37,996 bases of DNA. It comes from JBDTVS01 sp040007095 (GTDB taxonomy: Bacteria > Acidobacteriota > Vicinamibacteria > Vicinamibacterales > CAVVIG01). The position numbers and the translations under genes were made by a program. Within the stretch, counting starts at the first letter, position 1; each line of letters opens with the position of its first letter. Of this stretch, positions 1 through 7,987 are shown one piece after another. A model generated the notes under the pieces. It was not told the DNA's origin. It saw only the letters and a program-made list of their open reading frames with translations, and did no database searches. The stretch is taken from contig JBDTVS010000232.1 of assembly GCA_040007095.1 (NCBI GenBank), positions 1 to 37,996 on the forward strand, in the 5' to 3' direction.

Positions 1-123
1 CGCCTTCAGATTCGGCTTGCCGTCCGGAGTACGGGGAATCCCGGCCGTCGGGTTCCCGAGCCACTGAGCTGCGAGCTGCCCGCTCAAGATGATCGTGAGG
101 ACGGCGACGAGACCTGGTTTCAT
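1..123 (-). CDS. Exported protein, N-terminal part (cut by window edge)
   Basis: Reading leftwards from an ATG at 123, 41 codons stay open to the window edge. The protein begins MKPGLVAVLTIILSGQLAAQ, a typical Sec signal peptide (Lys at 2, hydrophobic stretch, small residues before Gln20), and continues with GIPRTPDGKPNLKA. The 'RTPDGKPNL' segment is a recurrent mature N-terminus among exported proteins of Acidobacteriota, whose function is generally unassigned. It is too short to assign a family. No function can be given beyond export across the inner membrane. Confidence 0.6.
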   Translation of the reverse strand, partial: MKPGLVAVLTIILSGQLAAQWLGNPTAGIPRTPDGKPNLKA

Positions 124-309
124 GGTCTTCTCCCGAGCGAATTGTGCCATGAACGAGACCCCGATGCCGCTTCCTGGTCCCGAATCAGAGATTCGTGAAT
201 GATCCTTCATGAATTGTTGCTGGTTCGAACGCGTAACGAGAGGGCAGCGCAGCTGCGGGTCGGCCGGGAGGCGGGAGCGGCCGGCTCACGATGCGCCGGA
301 GGGGCGCGC

Positions 310-501
310 ATGCTTGAACAGGGAGATCTCGGCTGCACCGCCACACTGCCCGGCACGGCGATGACCGTGAACCGCATGGGCTATGGCGCCATGCAGCTGG
401 CCGGGCCGCAGGTCTTTGGACCGCCGCGCGACGTTGACATGGCGATTTCGGTCCTGCGAGAGGCGGTTGACGCGGGCGTGAATCACATCGACACGAGAGA
501 T
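310..501 (+). pseudogene. Aldo/keto reductase N-terminal remnant
   Basis: From the ATG at 310 the frame encodes about 64 residues that look like the first beta/alpha unit of an aldo/keto reductase TIM barrel: TVNRMGYGAMQLAGPQ, a GPP segment, AISVLREAVDAGVNHIDT. In intact family members the 'DT' is followed by the catalytic region (Asp, Tyr, Lys, His) over another 220 or more residues. Here the similarity stops after HIDT and runs into a GC hairpin and the 3' end of the receptor gene on the other strand. The ORF continues but without family resemblance. I infer a truncated, non-functional remnant left by a deletion or rearrangement next to 500. Confidence 0.65.
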
Positions 502-502
502 G

Positions 503-539
503 AACCGCTGAGGCCTGCGCCGCGCCGACCCCAGCGGTT
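503..539 (-). terminator. GC-rich hairpin after the TonB receptor gene
   Basis: Positions 503-513 and 529-539 form an 11-bp stem with one mismatch (AACCGCTGAGG against CCCCAGCGGTT) around a 15-nt GC-rich loop. It begins 13 nt after the receptor stop codon at 553. No T tract follows on the minus strand, so it may be a weak terminator or a 3'-end stabilising hairpin rather than a canonical Rho-independent terminator. Confidence 0.4.
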
Positions 540-552
540 TCGAACCAGAAGC

Positions 553-3500
553 CTACCAGGCGAACTCAGCGGCCACACGGAAGACGCGCGGGTTCATGTA
601 CGCCGACGACGTCTGCCAGCCGGTGACATTTGGCACGTAGGTCGTGTTGTAGAAGAGGGTGGTGTCGCTGTTCGCCAGGTTGTAGACGTCGAGCCCCGCC
701 GTGAGGCGGCGATCGCCGATGCGGATGATCTTCTTGAGGCTCAGGTCGATCGATCGGTTGCGCGAGCCGAACACGTCTCCCCCGCCGTACAACGTGCCAG
801 GGGTGACGATGTTGACCGTGAATGGACCACCGGTCAACGGACGACCGATTTGCTGGGCAATCGCCGCCCCGACTGCGTCCGTCGCGGTGAACGTGAGGTT
901 CGCGGGGAGTGAACCGCCGAGTTGATCCGTGCTGGCGTTGTTCGGCGTCCCGTTGAGGATGGGACGGTCGCGATAGACACCGCTGATCAACACGTCGATC
1001 TTCGGGATCACGTAAGAGGCCAGACCGTTGAACGACGTCTGGAACGGCGACTCGACGTGGCAGTACGGGTTGAGCGTAAACGATTCGGGCACCGCCGCGC
1101 GGATCGCGCACCAGTCGTTGACGACCTTGCCCGTGCTGGTGCCGCCCGAGAAGGTGAAGCCGTTCGCGCTGCGCACGTTGAACGTCAGGTCCACGCCGTT
1201 GAACACGCGCGTGTCGTCGCCGACATCCTTGGTCGACTTGACCAACAGATCCTGCGCCCGCGCAAACGCCGCGGGGGTCAGGTTGTACAGCGGTCCTACC
1301 TGAGAGCCGCCGCCACCGGGCAGACGTGGGTCGGTCGGCACCGTCAGATAGTACGGGGTCAGATCGCCAGGGGCGACATTCAGATTGTCGTTCACGGTGC
1401 CGCCCGTTGTGAACTGCGTGAATGTCCGGCGGTAGTAGCCGATTTCCACCGACGCCTTCGGAAAGAGCTGCTGCTGGGCGGACACGCCGAACGACCAGTC
1501 CGACGGACGCACGCCCCAGCCGCTGACCACACCGGGGTCGAAGTTCGCACCGACAAACTGGTTCGACCCGAACAGCAGGTTGCTGATCTGGCCGCACGTG
1601 TCGATGCTGCCGGTCGTGGACGGGCTCTGCGGCAACGGGTTCGTCAGATTGCAATCTGGAACGAAGTTGCCGTTGGCGTCGCTCCACGTGCGGGTCACCG
1701 ACGGGTTGGCGAACGCGGCGGCGTTGCCGCCCGGAATGCGGAGCGACGGGTTCGCCGCGGAAAGGAGATTGCCGACGCTGGCGCCCTGTAGGTACTTGCC
1801 GAGGCTGAGCTTCAGCGCCGTCTTGCCGTTGCCGAAGACGTCATACACGGCGCCCATGCGCGGCGTGATGTCGCTGTAGCCGGTCACGCCGTCCGCACGG
1901 GCGAAGGCGGCTCCAGGGAAGAACGTGCTTGCCGGTTGGGTGACGGCCGGGAACCAGCTCCAGGGATGGTCGTAGCGCACTGCGCCCTGCAGCGTGAGCC
2001 GCCTCATCGTCCACTGATCCTGCAGGAAGAACGACGACATCGCCGCGCGCCCGTTGTTGAAGTAGGGATTCGCGTACTCGGTGATCGAAATCGGAACGCC
2101 ACGCGTCAAGGTGAACGCCAGGTTCTGTGTATTGGCGTGGATCTCGCGATCGTCGCGCCACCAGTTGCCCTGGTAACCGAATTTCAAGCTGTGCGACCCG
2201 GTGACATACGAGGCGTTGAGAAACCAGTTCGCCCCGTCAGTCTGGTTGATCAGCCAGTTCTGGGAACGGTAGGTCATCAACCCGACTGTGCCCTGCGGGT
2301 TGATCACCGCCTGGTTTTCCGTCACACGAATCAGGTTCTGGGTCGGATTCGGATTGAGCTCGCGGTCGCCCCACTGGTAATACGTGTTGCCCAGACCGGC
2401 CTCGAGGAGCAGCCTGCTCGTGACGGGCGACGTCCAGCGCGCGGTCTGGACGCGTTGCGGACTGAACTCGCCGTGGCCGTCCGCTTCGGGGGCCGTCGTC
2501 GAAGAGGGTGAGCCGCTGAACGAGGCCGTGCCGCTGCACGTGCGGCACACGGGCTGCTCATCCCACGAGAAGGTGAACTTGTTCTTGGACGATGCCTGCC
2601 AGGTGATGCGCGGCGTGTAGTTCTCATACTGGCGGTCGTAGTAGGCCGGACTATTGAAATCCGGCGCGTAGCTCCACTTCGTCGAATCGCCCGCATTGCT
2701 GTTGTAGTAGACGTTCAGGATGTTGCGGCGCGACCCCTGCTCGCGGACGCTCATGTAGTACCACAGCTTGTCTTTCATGATCGGTCCGCCCACCGCCGCG
2801 TTGACGTCGTAGACGTGGTAGGTCGGGTTCGGCGCCCCCGCGCCGCGCGCCTGCAGATCCGACGAGTAGTTGTTCGACTGCATGCCTCCAGAGAAACCGG
2901 ACCCCGCGAACAGGCCGCTCAGATTGTTGCCGCCCTGCTTCGGCACGATGTTCATCTGCACCCCCGCGGTCTCGAACTCACCGAGGCCGCCGGCCGTCAT
3001 CACCGTGACCTCCGCCGAATTGCCGATGTCGGCGGTGTAGTTCGGCGGCTGGTTGCCACCGGGCGGATTGCTGATGTTCAGGCCCTCAACCGTCAGGCGC
3101 GATTCCACGCCGCGGCCGCCGTGCACGGGGAAGATCGCGAACACGGGACCGGTGTTGACGTCGGTGATGTTCGTCTGCAGGCCCGGCACGGCCGTAAGCA
3201 GATAGCTGTAGCTGCGAACGGCCGGCAGGCTCCGCATCGTCTCGTTGTCGAGCGTCACCGAACGCTTTGCGCTCTGCACGTCGACGACCGGTGTCTCGCC
3301 GATCACGTTGATCGTCTCCGAGACGGCGCCGACTTTCATGTCGGCGTCGATTTTGACGACTCCGGTGCCCGACAGCACGACGTCATCGCGCTTCAACGTG
3401 GCGAAGCCAGAGAGCGTGAACGTGACCGTGTAGGTGCCGGGTTGCAGGGCCTCGATTCGATACTGCCCGGCGGCATCGGTCGTGGCCGACCGGGTCTTCT

Positions 3501-3657
3501 CAATCAGCGCAGGGCTCGAGGCCTCGACGGTAACACCCGGCAGCACAGCGCCAGAAGTGTCCTTGGCGGAACCAGCGAGGGCCACCTGGGCCCCCGCCAC
3601 TCTGGGGAGGATCGCGACCGCGACAAGTACTATCAGTGTCCTGATTGTTGTGCGCAT
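553..3657 (-). CDS. Oar-type TonB-dependent receptor with carboxypeptidase regulatory-like domain
   Basis: An outer-membrane protein of 1034 residues. The start chosen is the ATG at 3657, because it gives a signal peptide (MRTTIRTLIVLVAVAILP, cleavage likely after AGA, residue 23) and a GAGAGG ribosome site 7 nt upstream; the longer frame from 3786 adds a non-secretory Arg/Ser-rich tail. Residues about 25-105 are a CarboxypepD_reg-like beta sandwich (SGAVLPGVTVEASSPAL, GQYRIEALQPGTYTVTFTL). A plug-like region follows (LDNETMRSLPAVRSYSYLL), then a long aromatic-rich beta-barrel ending in an aromatic Trp as expected for BAM recognition. Proteins of this architecture import large or oligomeric substrates or act in export/adhesion. 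The substrate cannot be told from sequence. No neighbouring SusD-like, TonB or degradation genes are present, so it stands alone. Confidence 0.93.
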   Translation of the reverse strand: MRTTIRTLIVLVAVAILPRVAGAQVALAGSAKDTSGAVLPGVTVEASSPALIEKTRSATTDAAGQYRIEALQPGTYTVTFTLSGFATLKRDDVVLSGTGVVKIDADMKVGAVSETINVIGETPVVDVQSAKRSVTLDNETMRSLPAVRSYSYLLTAVPGLQTNITDVNTGPVFAIFPVHGGRGVESRLTVEGLNISNPPGGNQPPNYTADIGNSAEVTVMTAGGLGEFETAGVQMNIVPKQGGNNLSGLFAGSGFSGGMQSNNYSSDLQARGAGAPNPTYHVYDVNAAVGGPIMKDKLWYYMSVREQGSRRNILNVYYNSNAGDSTKWSYAPDFNSPAYYDRQYENYTPRITWQASSKNKFTFSWDEQPVCRTCSGTASFSGSPSSTTAPEADGHGEFSPQRVQTARWTSPVTSRLLLEAGLGNTYYQWGDRELNPNPTQNLIRVTENQAVINPQGTVGLMTYRSQNWLINQTDGANWFLNASYVTGSHSLKFGYQGNWWRDDREIHANTQNLAFTLTRGVPISITEYANPYFNNGRAAMSSFFLQDQWTMRRLTLQGAVRYDHPWSWFPAVTQPASTFFPGAAFARADGVTGYSDITPRMGAVYDVFGNGKTALKLSLGKYLQGASVGNLLSAANPSLRIPGGNAAAFANPSVTRTWSDANGNFVPDCNLTNPLPQSPSTTGSIDTCGQISNLLFGSNQFVGANFDPGVVSGWGVRPSDWSFGVSAQQQLFPKASVEIGYYRRTFTQFTTGGTVNDNLNVAPGDLTPYYLTVPTDPRLPGGGGSQVGPLYNLTPAAFARAQDLLVKSTKDVGDDTRVFNGVDLTFNVRSANGFTFSGGTSTGKVVNDWCAIRAAVPESFTLNPYCHVESPFQTSFNGLASYVIPKIDVLISGVYRDRPILNGTPNNASTDQLGGSLPANLTFTATDAVGAAIAQQIGRPLTGGPFTVNIVTPGTLYGGGDVFGSRNRSIDLSLKKIIRIGDRRLTAGLDVYNLANSDTTLFYNTTYVPNVTGWQTSSAYMNPRVFRVAAEFAW

Positions 3658-3903
3658 TGACGCCTCTCGTGTTGGTGCGTTTGAACATTCGCCCCTGGCC
3701 GCGATGGGGCTGGATGAACGACTCCGCCGTTTCCGGACGCTGTCTTGATGAAGCCACTCGCGGCTGTAGTGGGCAGGACGTACCACGACATGATTCCGAG
3801 AGTACTACGTGTGAGTTACCCCCAAAACGATTTTGACGCCCTGCCGGGGCTCCGCCTCTCGGGGATCCACGAGCTTGGATCGCGATCACCTACGTGACTC
3901 CAA

Positions 3904-4410
3904 ATGGGGATCGGCGTAATCGAAGGGCACTGGCTCTCAATTCTTGACCAGGCGCCATCTGTGGTCGTCACCGTCGGCTTGTCGAACGTGGGGTTCGTCG
4001 ATCCGGACGGCGAGCGGTTGCTGCGGCGGATGGCGGAGTGTGGTGTGGAGTTCGATGGGACCGGTTGCACGAGCCGGTACGTCATCGAGAAGATTTCAGC
4101 AAGTATGGGCGAGCGCGCCCGTGAAGGCGCCCTTCTCATGCGGTGTACGACAAAGGTGGAGTCACAGGTCCACACATTCGAGGCGCAGTTGAGCACCTTG
4201 AAGGCGAAGGCCGAATCGGCCAGGGCGAACGCCGAGCTCAAAGCGATCTCGGACCTCGTCACGGCGAAACGCACGCTTGATCAGAAGGTCGCCGAGTTGA
4301 AGCAGGCCGGCGAGGCCGCATTTCAGCAGGCGAAGGCCGATGTCGAAGCCCGCATCGCGGAGTTTGACAAGTCGGTGAAGGCGATGGAATCCAAGATCAA
4401 GGCGGCCTAA
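3904..4410 (+). CDS. Truncated STAS-like segment joined to a coiled-coil protein
   Basis: This 168-residue ORF looks composite. Residues about 18-66 resemble the C-terminal half of a STAS (anti-sigma factor antagonist-like) domain: SVVVTVGLSNVGFVDPDG, then LLRRMAECGVEFDGTGC. The first strands and helix of the domain are missing. From about residue 84 onward (SQVHTFEAQLSTLKAKAE to the end) it is an Ala/Lys/Glu-rich helix with heptad character, a likely coiled coil. The coiled-coil part could be translated alone from the ATG at 4138 or the GTG at 4156. I read it as a decayed STAS gene fused to, or running into, a small coiled-coil gene of unknown role. A universal stress protein remnant follows after 3 nt. 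Confidence 0.55.
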   Translation: MGIGVIEGHWLSILDQAPSVVVTVGLSNVGFVDPDGERLLRRMAECGVEFDGTGCTSRYVIEKISASMGERAREGALLMRCTTKVESQVHTFEAQLSTLKAKAESARANAELKAISDLVTAKRTLDQKVAELKQAGEAAFQQAKADVEARIAEFDKSVKAMESKIKAA

Positions 4411-4413
4411 CTC

Positions 4414-4600
4414 GTGAAACGCGTGCGCTGTGCGGTCGACCTGTCCGACCTGTCGGTCGAACTGTTGGAGGGCGCGGCGGCGATCGGGCGGTGGTACGGC
4501 GGCTGTCTCACGATCCTCCACCTCTGGAGAGTGCGCTCGCCTCCATCAAGCGCATCGTGGAACAGGCGTCACCGCGGAGCTGACCGGGGCGCCTCGTTGA
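4414..4600 (+). pseudogene. Universal stress protein (UspA) remnant, frameshifted
   Basis: The GTG at 4414 opens with MKRVRCAVDLSDLSVELL and GAAAIGRWYGGCLTILHL, the first beta strand and helix of a UspA domain. The similarity then jumps frame. From about 4530 another frame reads SALASIKRIVEQA (a helix typical of the middle of UspA), and from about 4562 a third frame reads GTGVTAELTGAPR and stops at 4600. The G-2x-G-9x-G(S/T) nucleotide loop and the second half are gone. At least two frameshifts plus deletion make this a clear pseudogene, in line with the damaged ORF before it and the recombinase stub beyond the PIN genes. Confidence 0.75.
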
Positions 4601-4606
4601 CGGCGC

Positions 4607-4849
4607 TCAGGACTGAGGGGGCTGGGTTTCAGCCGTGCGCTCGACCGCTCCGCGGTGCTCGATGGTGTTGAGGAGATCGTCCAGCGTCAGCGCGGCGAAC
4701 ATCTCGTGACGCTCGTTCGAGTAGTCGCCGTGACCCGGGTCGTACTGCATCATGAAGCGCATTGCACCCGCTGGTCCGAGTCGCTCGGTCAGGGCTCTCC
4801 AGCCCTCCATCCGAATCTGATACAACGACATCGCAGAGGAAGTGCTCAT
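4607..4849 (-). CDS. Small protein coupled to PIN toxin, candidate antitoxin
   Basis: An 80-residue protein starting at the ATG at 4849, which overlaps the stop of the PIN gene by the ATGA arrangement, so the two are translationally coupled. It begins MSTSSAMSLYQIRMEGWRAL and carries the motif MRFMMQYDPGHGDYSNER followed by LTLDDLLNTIEHR. I do not recognise a classic DNA-binding fold (no ribbon-helix-helix, AbrB or Phd signature), but position and size fit the partner of a type II toxin. The order toxin first, partner second, is the reverse of most vapBC pairs. The role is inferred from context only. Confidence 0.7.
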   Translation of the reverse strand: MSTSSAMSLYQIRMEGWRALTERLGPAGAMRFMMQYDPGHGDYSNERHEMFAALTLDDLLNTIEHRGAVERTAETQPPQS

Positions 4850-5301
4850 CGGTCTTCGCTCCCTCCTTCGAGTGGAACCTGGTCGGGCCTGAGCACGGCG
4901 ACGTGCAGTCGCTCGCGCTCGGTCGCGGCTCGCTTCAAGAGTCGATCGTCCGTGGTCACGAACCATCGTGCCGCCGATTGCTCGGCGAAGGCCAGGTGCA
5001 GTGCGTCGAGCGCACGGAATCCGAGAGCGACCAGCTCGCGTGCGCGGGCGGCTGCCGGCGCGGTCGCCGTCACCGACACCGTCGCCGCGTCGAGCCATAG
5101 GCGTGTCGCCAGGCGCCTGTCTTCACGAGGGTTCCGCTCGTTTTCGAAGTCGTGGGCAGGCGACCGTACGAGCCCGAATGCGCCGGCGTGGACCTCATCG
5201 AGAATGGCAGCGACGGCTTCCGCCTCGCGGCGGACCCGCTCGACGGAGGCATCATCAAAGGGTCGTTTGAAGCAGCAGACGTCAAGGTAGACGGTCTCCA
5301 C
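4846..5301 (-). CDS. PIN-domain ribonuclease, VapC-like toxin
   Basis: A 151-residue protein beginning at a GTG (5301). PIN domains are metal-dependent ribonucleases; VapC-type members cleave tRNA or rRNA when freed from their antitoxin. The acidic residues expected are present: Asp7 in VYLDVCC after the first strand, Asp99 in ALDALHLAFA, and Asp118/Asp119 in TTDDRLLKRA. The length fits a single-domain toxin. The gene is intact and overlaps the following 80-residue gene. It sits between a UspA pseudogene and a recombinase stub next to a tRNA, a typical accessory-island position. Confidence 0.82.
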   Translation of the reverse strand: METVYLDVCCFKRPFDDASVERVRREAEAVAAILDEVHAGAFGLVRSPAHDFENERNPREDRRLATRLWLDAATVSVTATAPAAARARELVALGFRALDALHLAFAEQSAARWFVTTDDRLLKRAATERERLHVAVLRPDQVPLEGGSEDR

Positions 5302-5324
5302 GACGTCATCGTACTACGTGCCTC

Positions 5325-5486
5325 GTTGCTCATGCCGCTCGCGCGATCCGGGAACTCGCTGGACACGCGGATCTGTCCACGACGCAGCGCTACGTGCATC
5401 TGAGTCGGGCGGCAATCGAAGACGCAATTCATTGGCTGGATGGCCGGCTCGTCGACCTCAAGATCGCAGGGAGCCTGGCCACATGA
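5325..5486 (+). pseudogene. Tyrosine recombinase (phage-type integrase) C-terminal stub
   Basis: In frame from about 5325 to a TGA at 5484-5486 the sequence encodes IRELAGHADLSTTQRYVHL followed by a helix AAIEDAIHWLDGRL. 'LAGHADLSTTQRYVHL' is the signature end of the catalytic domain of tyrosine recombinases: His of the GH box, then the Tyr nucleophile in 'QRYVHL'. Everything upstream (the core-binding domain and the first catalytic Arg) is missing, so the gene is a stub. It ends 50 nt from a tRNA-Gly gene, a common integration target, and probably marks an old integrated element of which the PIN pair may be a survivor. Confidence 0.85.
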
Positions 5487-5535
5487 TGGCAACCAGATCG
5501 GCGAAGTGCGGGAGTGCTCTATTCGTCAGCGTTTG

Positions 5536-5609
5536 TGGAGCGGGCTACGGGAATCGGACCCGTGTCCAAGGCTTGGGAAGCCTTTGTACTACCATTGTAC
5601 TAAGCCCGC
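5536..5609 (-). tRNA. tRNA-Gly (anticodon CCC), CCA encoded
   Basis: Read on the minus strand the 74 nt fold into a full cloverleaf. The acceptor stem is GCGGGCT/AGCCCGC (5603-5609 with 5540-5546), the D arm GTAC-AATGGTA-GTAC, the anticodon arm AAGGC-TTCCCAA-GCCTT with CCC at the tip, and the T stem ACGGG/CCCGT. The discriminator is T (usual for Gly) and CCA is encoded at 5536-5538. It decodes GGG codons. One oddity: the T loop reads TCCGATT, so the near-universal T55 of TTC is C. A sigma70-like promoter lies just upstream, which argues for expression. Confidence 0.88.
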
Positions 5610-5638
5610 ATCGGTGTGTATCGAGCAGCGGAGCCATC

Positions 5639-5668
5639 ATTCTACAGGTCATCGGGTACCACGATCAA
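5639..5668 (-). promoter_or_regulatory. Promoter of tRNA-Gly
   Basis: On the minus strand TTGATC (5663-5668) and TAGAAT (5639-5644) are separated by 18 nt. They match the sigma70 -35 and -10 boxes at 5/6 and 5/6, and place the start of transcription about 20 nt before the mature tRNA end at 5609. Confidence 0.65.
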
Positions 5669-5770
5669 CGCGACGGCGGCACGGGTCGTGAGTCGGCTTC
5701 GACCGGTGGCTTGAGATCGCCCACGAGAGGCACCGAGATCATCGAGAAGAGGGCCGTGCTGGGCCTCCGT

Positions 5771-7987
5771 TCATCGCCGGACGGTCTTCAGTGTTCGCTC
5801 AAAGAATTCAGCAGCCGCCGTCATCGACTGTTTCCAGTTTCTCCACAGCAGGGGATCATGCACATCGTCGGGCAGGACCAGTTCCTCGACGTTGACCCCT
5901 TTCTCCTTGAGCCGGCGGCCGAGGTCGATTGTCTGGCGGAAGTCCACCGTACGGTCGTCGTCGCCGTGAATCAAGAGGACCGGAGACTTCCAGGCGCCGA
6001 CGGCGGAAATGGGAGACGATTCGTATTCCACCTTCAGCGCCTGCCTGAGGTCGGCCTCGGTCAAACCGTCGCCGACGATGGCGTGTGCGAGTTGTCCGGG
6101 ATTGATGGCCGGCAGGCGGTCGTGGACGCCGTGGACGTCGACGCCGGCCGCGAAGACGTCGGAATTCCGGCCAAGCGCCAGGGCAGTCAGATAGCCGCCG
6201 TAGGACGCGCCCCAGACGCCGACACTTCGCGCTTCGACATCCGCGCGCTTCTGTAGATAGCGCCCGGCCGCGAGCACGTCAAGGTATTCAGATGCACCCC
6301 GTGCGCCGGTGCGCGCGGGAAACTGAAAGGGCTGCCCGTATCCCACGCTCAGTCGGTAGTTGACCGCGAGGACGACGAAGCCGCGGCTGGCGAGATACTG
6401 GTTCATCGCGTAATCGTTGGCGTATTCCCACCGGTAGTGCCAGCCAAGGAGCATCTGTCTTGGCCCGCCCCCGTGCACGTAGACGACTGCGGGCCGTCGT
6501 CCCTCGAATCCGACCGGCACGAACAGTTGACCGTGCGCCTCGACGCCATCGCTGGCGCGGAATGCGACCGGCTCCGGCACGACGAGCTGAGGAGTGGGGA
6601 AGTCGGCCGGCACGTGGTCCGCGGCAATCGCGCTGAAGTTGCCACCGGCGAAGGGGATGACGGCTGGCAGCGGAGGCTGACGAGCGTCGGCGCGCAGGAA
6701 CGCCACCGTCCGACCGTCGGCCAGCGGTGCAGGACTCCATTCGATGCCGCTGCCGGCAGTCAACGGAGTCGGCGTGGCCGCGTCGATCGGCACCTTGAAC
6801 AGGTGCCGTCGATCCACATCGTTTCGATCGGCGCCGGCGTTGGCGTTGTAGACGACGAACCGGCGATCGGGTGTGAGCGAGAACTGCTCGACCATGAACG
6901 AGCCGGGGGTGAGGAGCAGCGGCCGACTGCCCGTGCCGGGCCGGCGCAGCGAGTACAGGTGTGGCCATCCGTCCCGGTACGAGAGAAATACCAACGTGTC
7001 GTCAGCCGCCCAGCGCAGGCTCATGCCGTTGGGATGGCGGAGGATCGCATCGTGCGGAGGTTCTCCGCTCGTCAGTGCCGTCACGACTACCGTATCGGGG
7101 CCATCCTGGCCAGCCGACGGGCCCGTAGCCGCCACGAGTAGCGTCCATGTCGACTCCGGTTCGGCCAGCGGTGATCGCGGCGCACCGGCCGCGCCAGGCT
7201 GCCGCAGAAACGCGATCTTCTTCCCGTCGGGCGACCAGACAGGGGAGGAGTCGCGCGACGTCGACGGCGCGAGAAAGTGAATAGGCCGATCCGGAGTGAA
7301 CAGCCCGATGAAGCTGTGATCGCCGCGATTCGACACGAACGCGAGCGTACGGCCGTCGGGCGACCATGTGGGTGACTGGCTGGCACCCCGCGCGAAGAAC
7401 GCGGCCTCGGAGAGCTTGGGTTTCGACCCGTCGATCGGCACAAACCAGATCCGCCGGTCGCGCACACACGCGACGCGCATTCCATCGGGCGCCACCGCCG
7501 GATCGTCGCACTCGCCAAGGAGGGTCGGCGTCCCTCCGGCGGCAGAAATCGCCCAGACCTCGACCCTCGGTTGCACCGTGCTGCCGGCTGGATTGGGCGG
7601 ATCGCTGGGCCGGTTCGAGCCGTGATCGCCACCGCGTACGTAGACGATGACGCGGCCGTCGTTCGAGAACGACAGCTGCGTCAGTTCCTGGCCGTCGTCG
7701 TCGGTGTAGCCCGTGAGGCGGCGCGGCGTGAAGCCTGGCGCATCGGCGATGTAGATGTTGCGCACGCCGCGCTCGTTGAAGGTCCACGCGACCGAGGATC
7801 CGGCCGGCGACGCGACGAGGTTATCTGGAGTGGGCAGGCTCAGAATCCGATCGAGCGTGAAGGAGGGCTCGGCTGCGCCCACACGAACGCGCGAGACGCC
7901 AAGCGAGGCGGCGGCCGCCGCCAACGATACCGACACCGCGAAAACCGCGCGGCGCGCCCTTCTCGATCCCGCCCGACCAGGTGTCAC
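5771..7987 (-). CDS. S9-family serine peptidase (prolyl oligopeptidase type) with beta-propeller
   Basis: About 738 residues, taking the GTG at 7987 that overlaps the stop of the aldolase gene (GTGA); a GTG one codon earlier (7990) is also possible. The longer open frame to 8233 lies inside the aldolase gene and is not real. An N-terminal hydrophobic stretch (AVFAVSVSLAAAAASLGV) suggests export. Residues about 50-450 hold TolB/WD40-like propeller blades (SPTWSPDGRTLAFVSNRG, SSPVWSPDGKKIAFL). The C-terminal alpha/beta hydrolase carries the triad: Ser near 595 in GASYGGY, Asp near 678 in HGDDDRTV, His near 710 in DDVHDP. Family members cleave short peptides, often after proline, in the periplasm. 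Coupling to the aldolase is unusual and unexplained. Confidence 0.92.
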   Translation of the reverse strand: MTPGRAGSRRARRAVFAVSVSLAAAAASLGVSRVRVGAAEPSFTLDRILSLPTPDNLVASPAGSSVAWTFNERGVRNIYIADAPGFTPRRLTGYTDDDGQELTQLSFSNDGRVIVYVRGGDHGSNRPSDPPNPAGSTVQPRVEVWAISAAGGTPTLLGECDDPAVAPDGMRVACVRDRRIWFVPIDGSKPKLSEAAFFARGASQSPTWSPDGRTLAFVSNRGDHSFIGLFTPDRPIHFLAPSTSRDSSPVWSPDGKKIAFLRQPGAAGAPRSPLAEPESTWTLLVAATGPSAGQDGPDTVVVTALTSGEPPHDAILRHPNGMSLRWAADDTLVFLSYRDGWPHLYSLRRPGTGSRPLLLTPGSFMVEQFSLTPDRRFVVYNANAGADRNDVDRRHLFKVPIDAATPTPLTAGSGIEWSPAPLADGRTVAFLRADARQPPLPAVIPFAGGNFSAIAADHVPADFPTPQLVVPEPVAFRASDGVEAHGQLFVPVGFEGRRPAVVYVHGGGPRQMLLGWHYRWEYANDYAMNQYLASRGFVVLAVNYRLSVGYGQPFQFPARTGARGASEYLDVLAAGRYLQKRADVEARSVGVWGASYGGYLTALALGRNSDVFAAGVDVHGVHDRLPAINPGQLAHAIVGDGLTEADLRQALKVEYESSPISAVGAWKSPVLLIHGDDDRTVDFRQTIDLGRRLKEKGVNVEELVLPDDVHDPLLWRNWKQSMTAAAEFFERTLKTVRR

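Noticed and set aside
5318..6256. 312-codon plus-strand frame through the tRNA and the peptidase 3' end
   Set aside because: Runs through a tRNA gene and antisense to the S9 peptidase; only the recombinase stub near its start, in a different frame, has family similarity.
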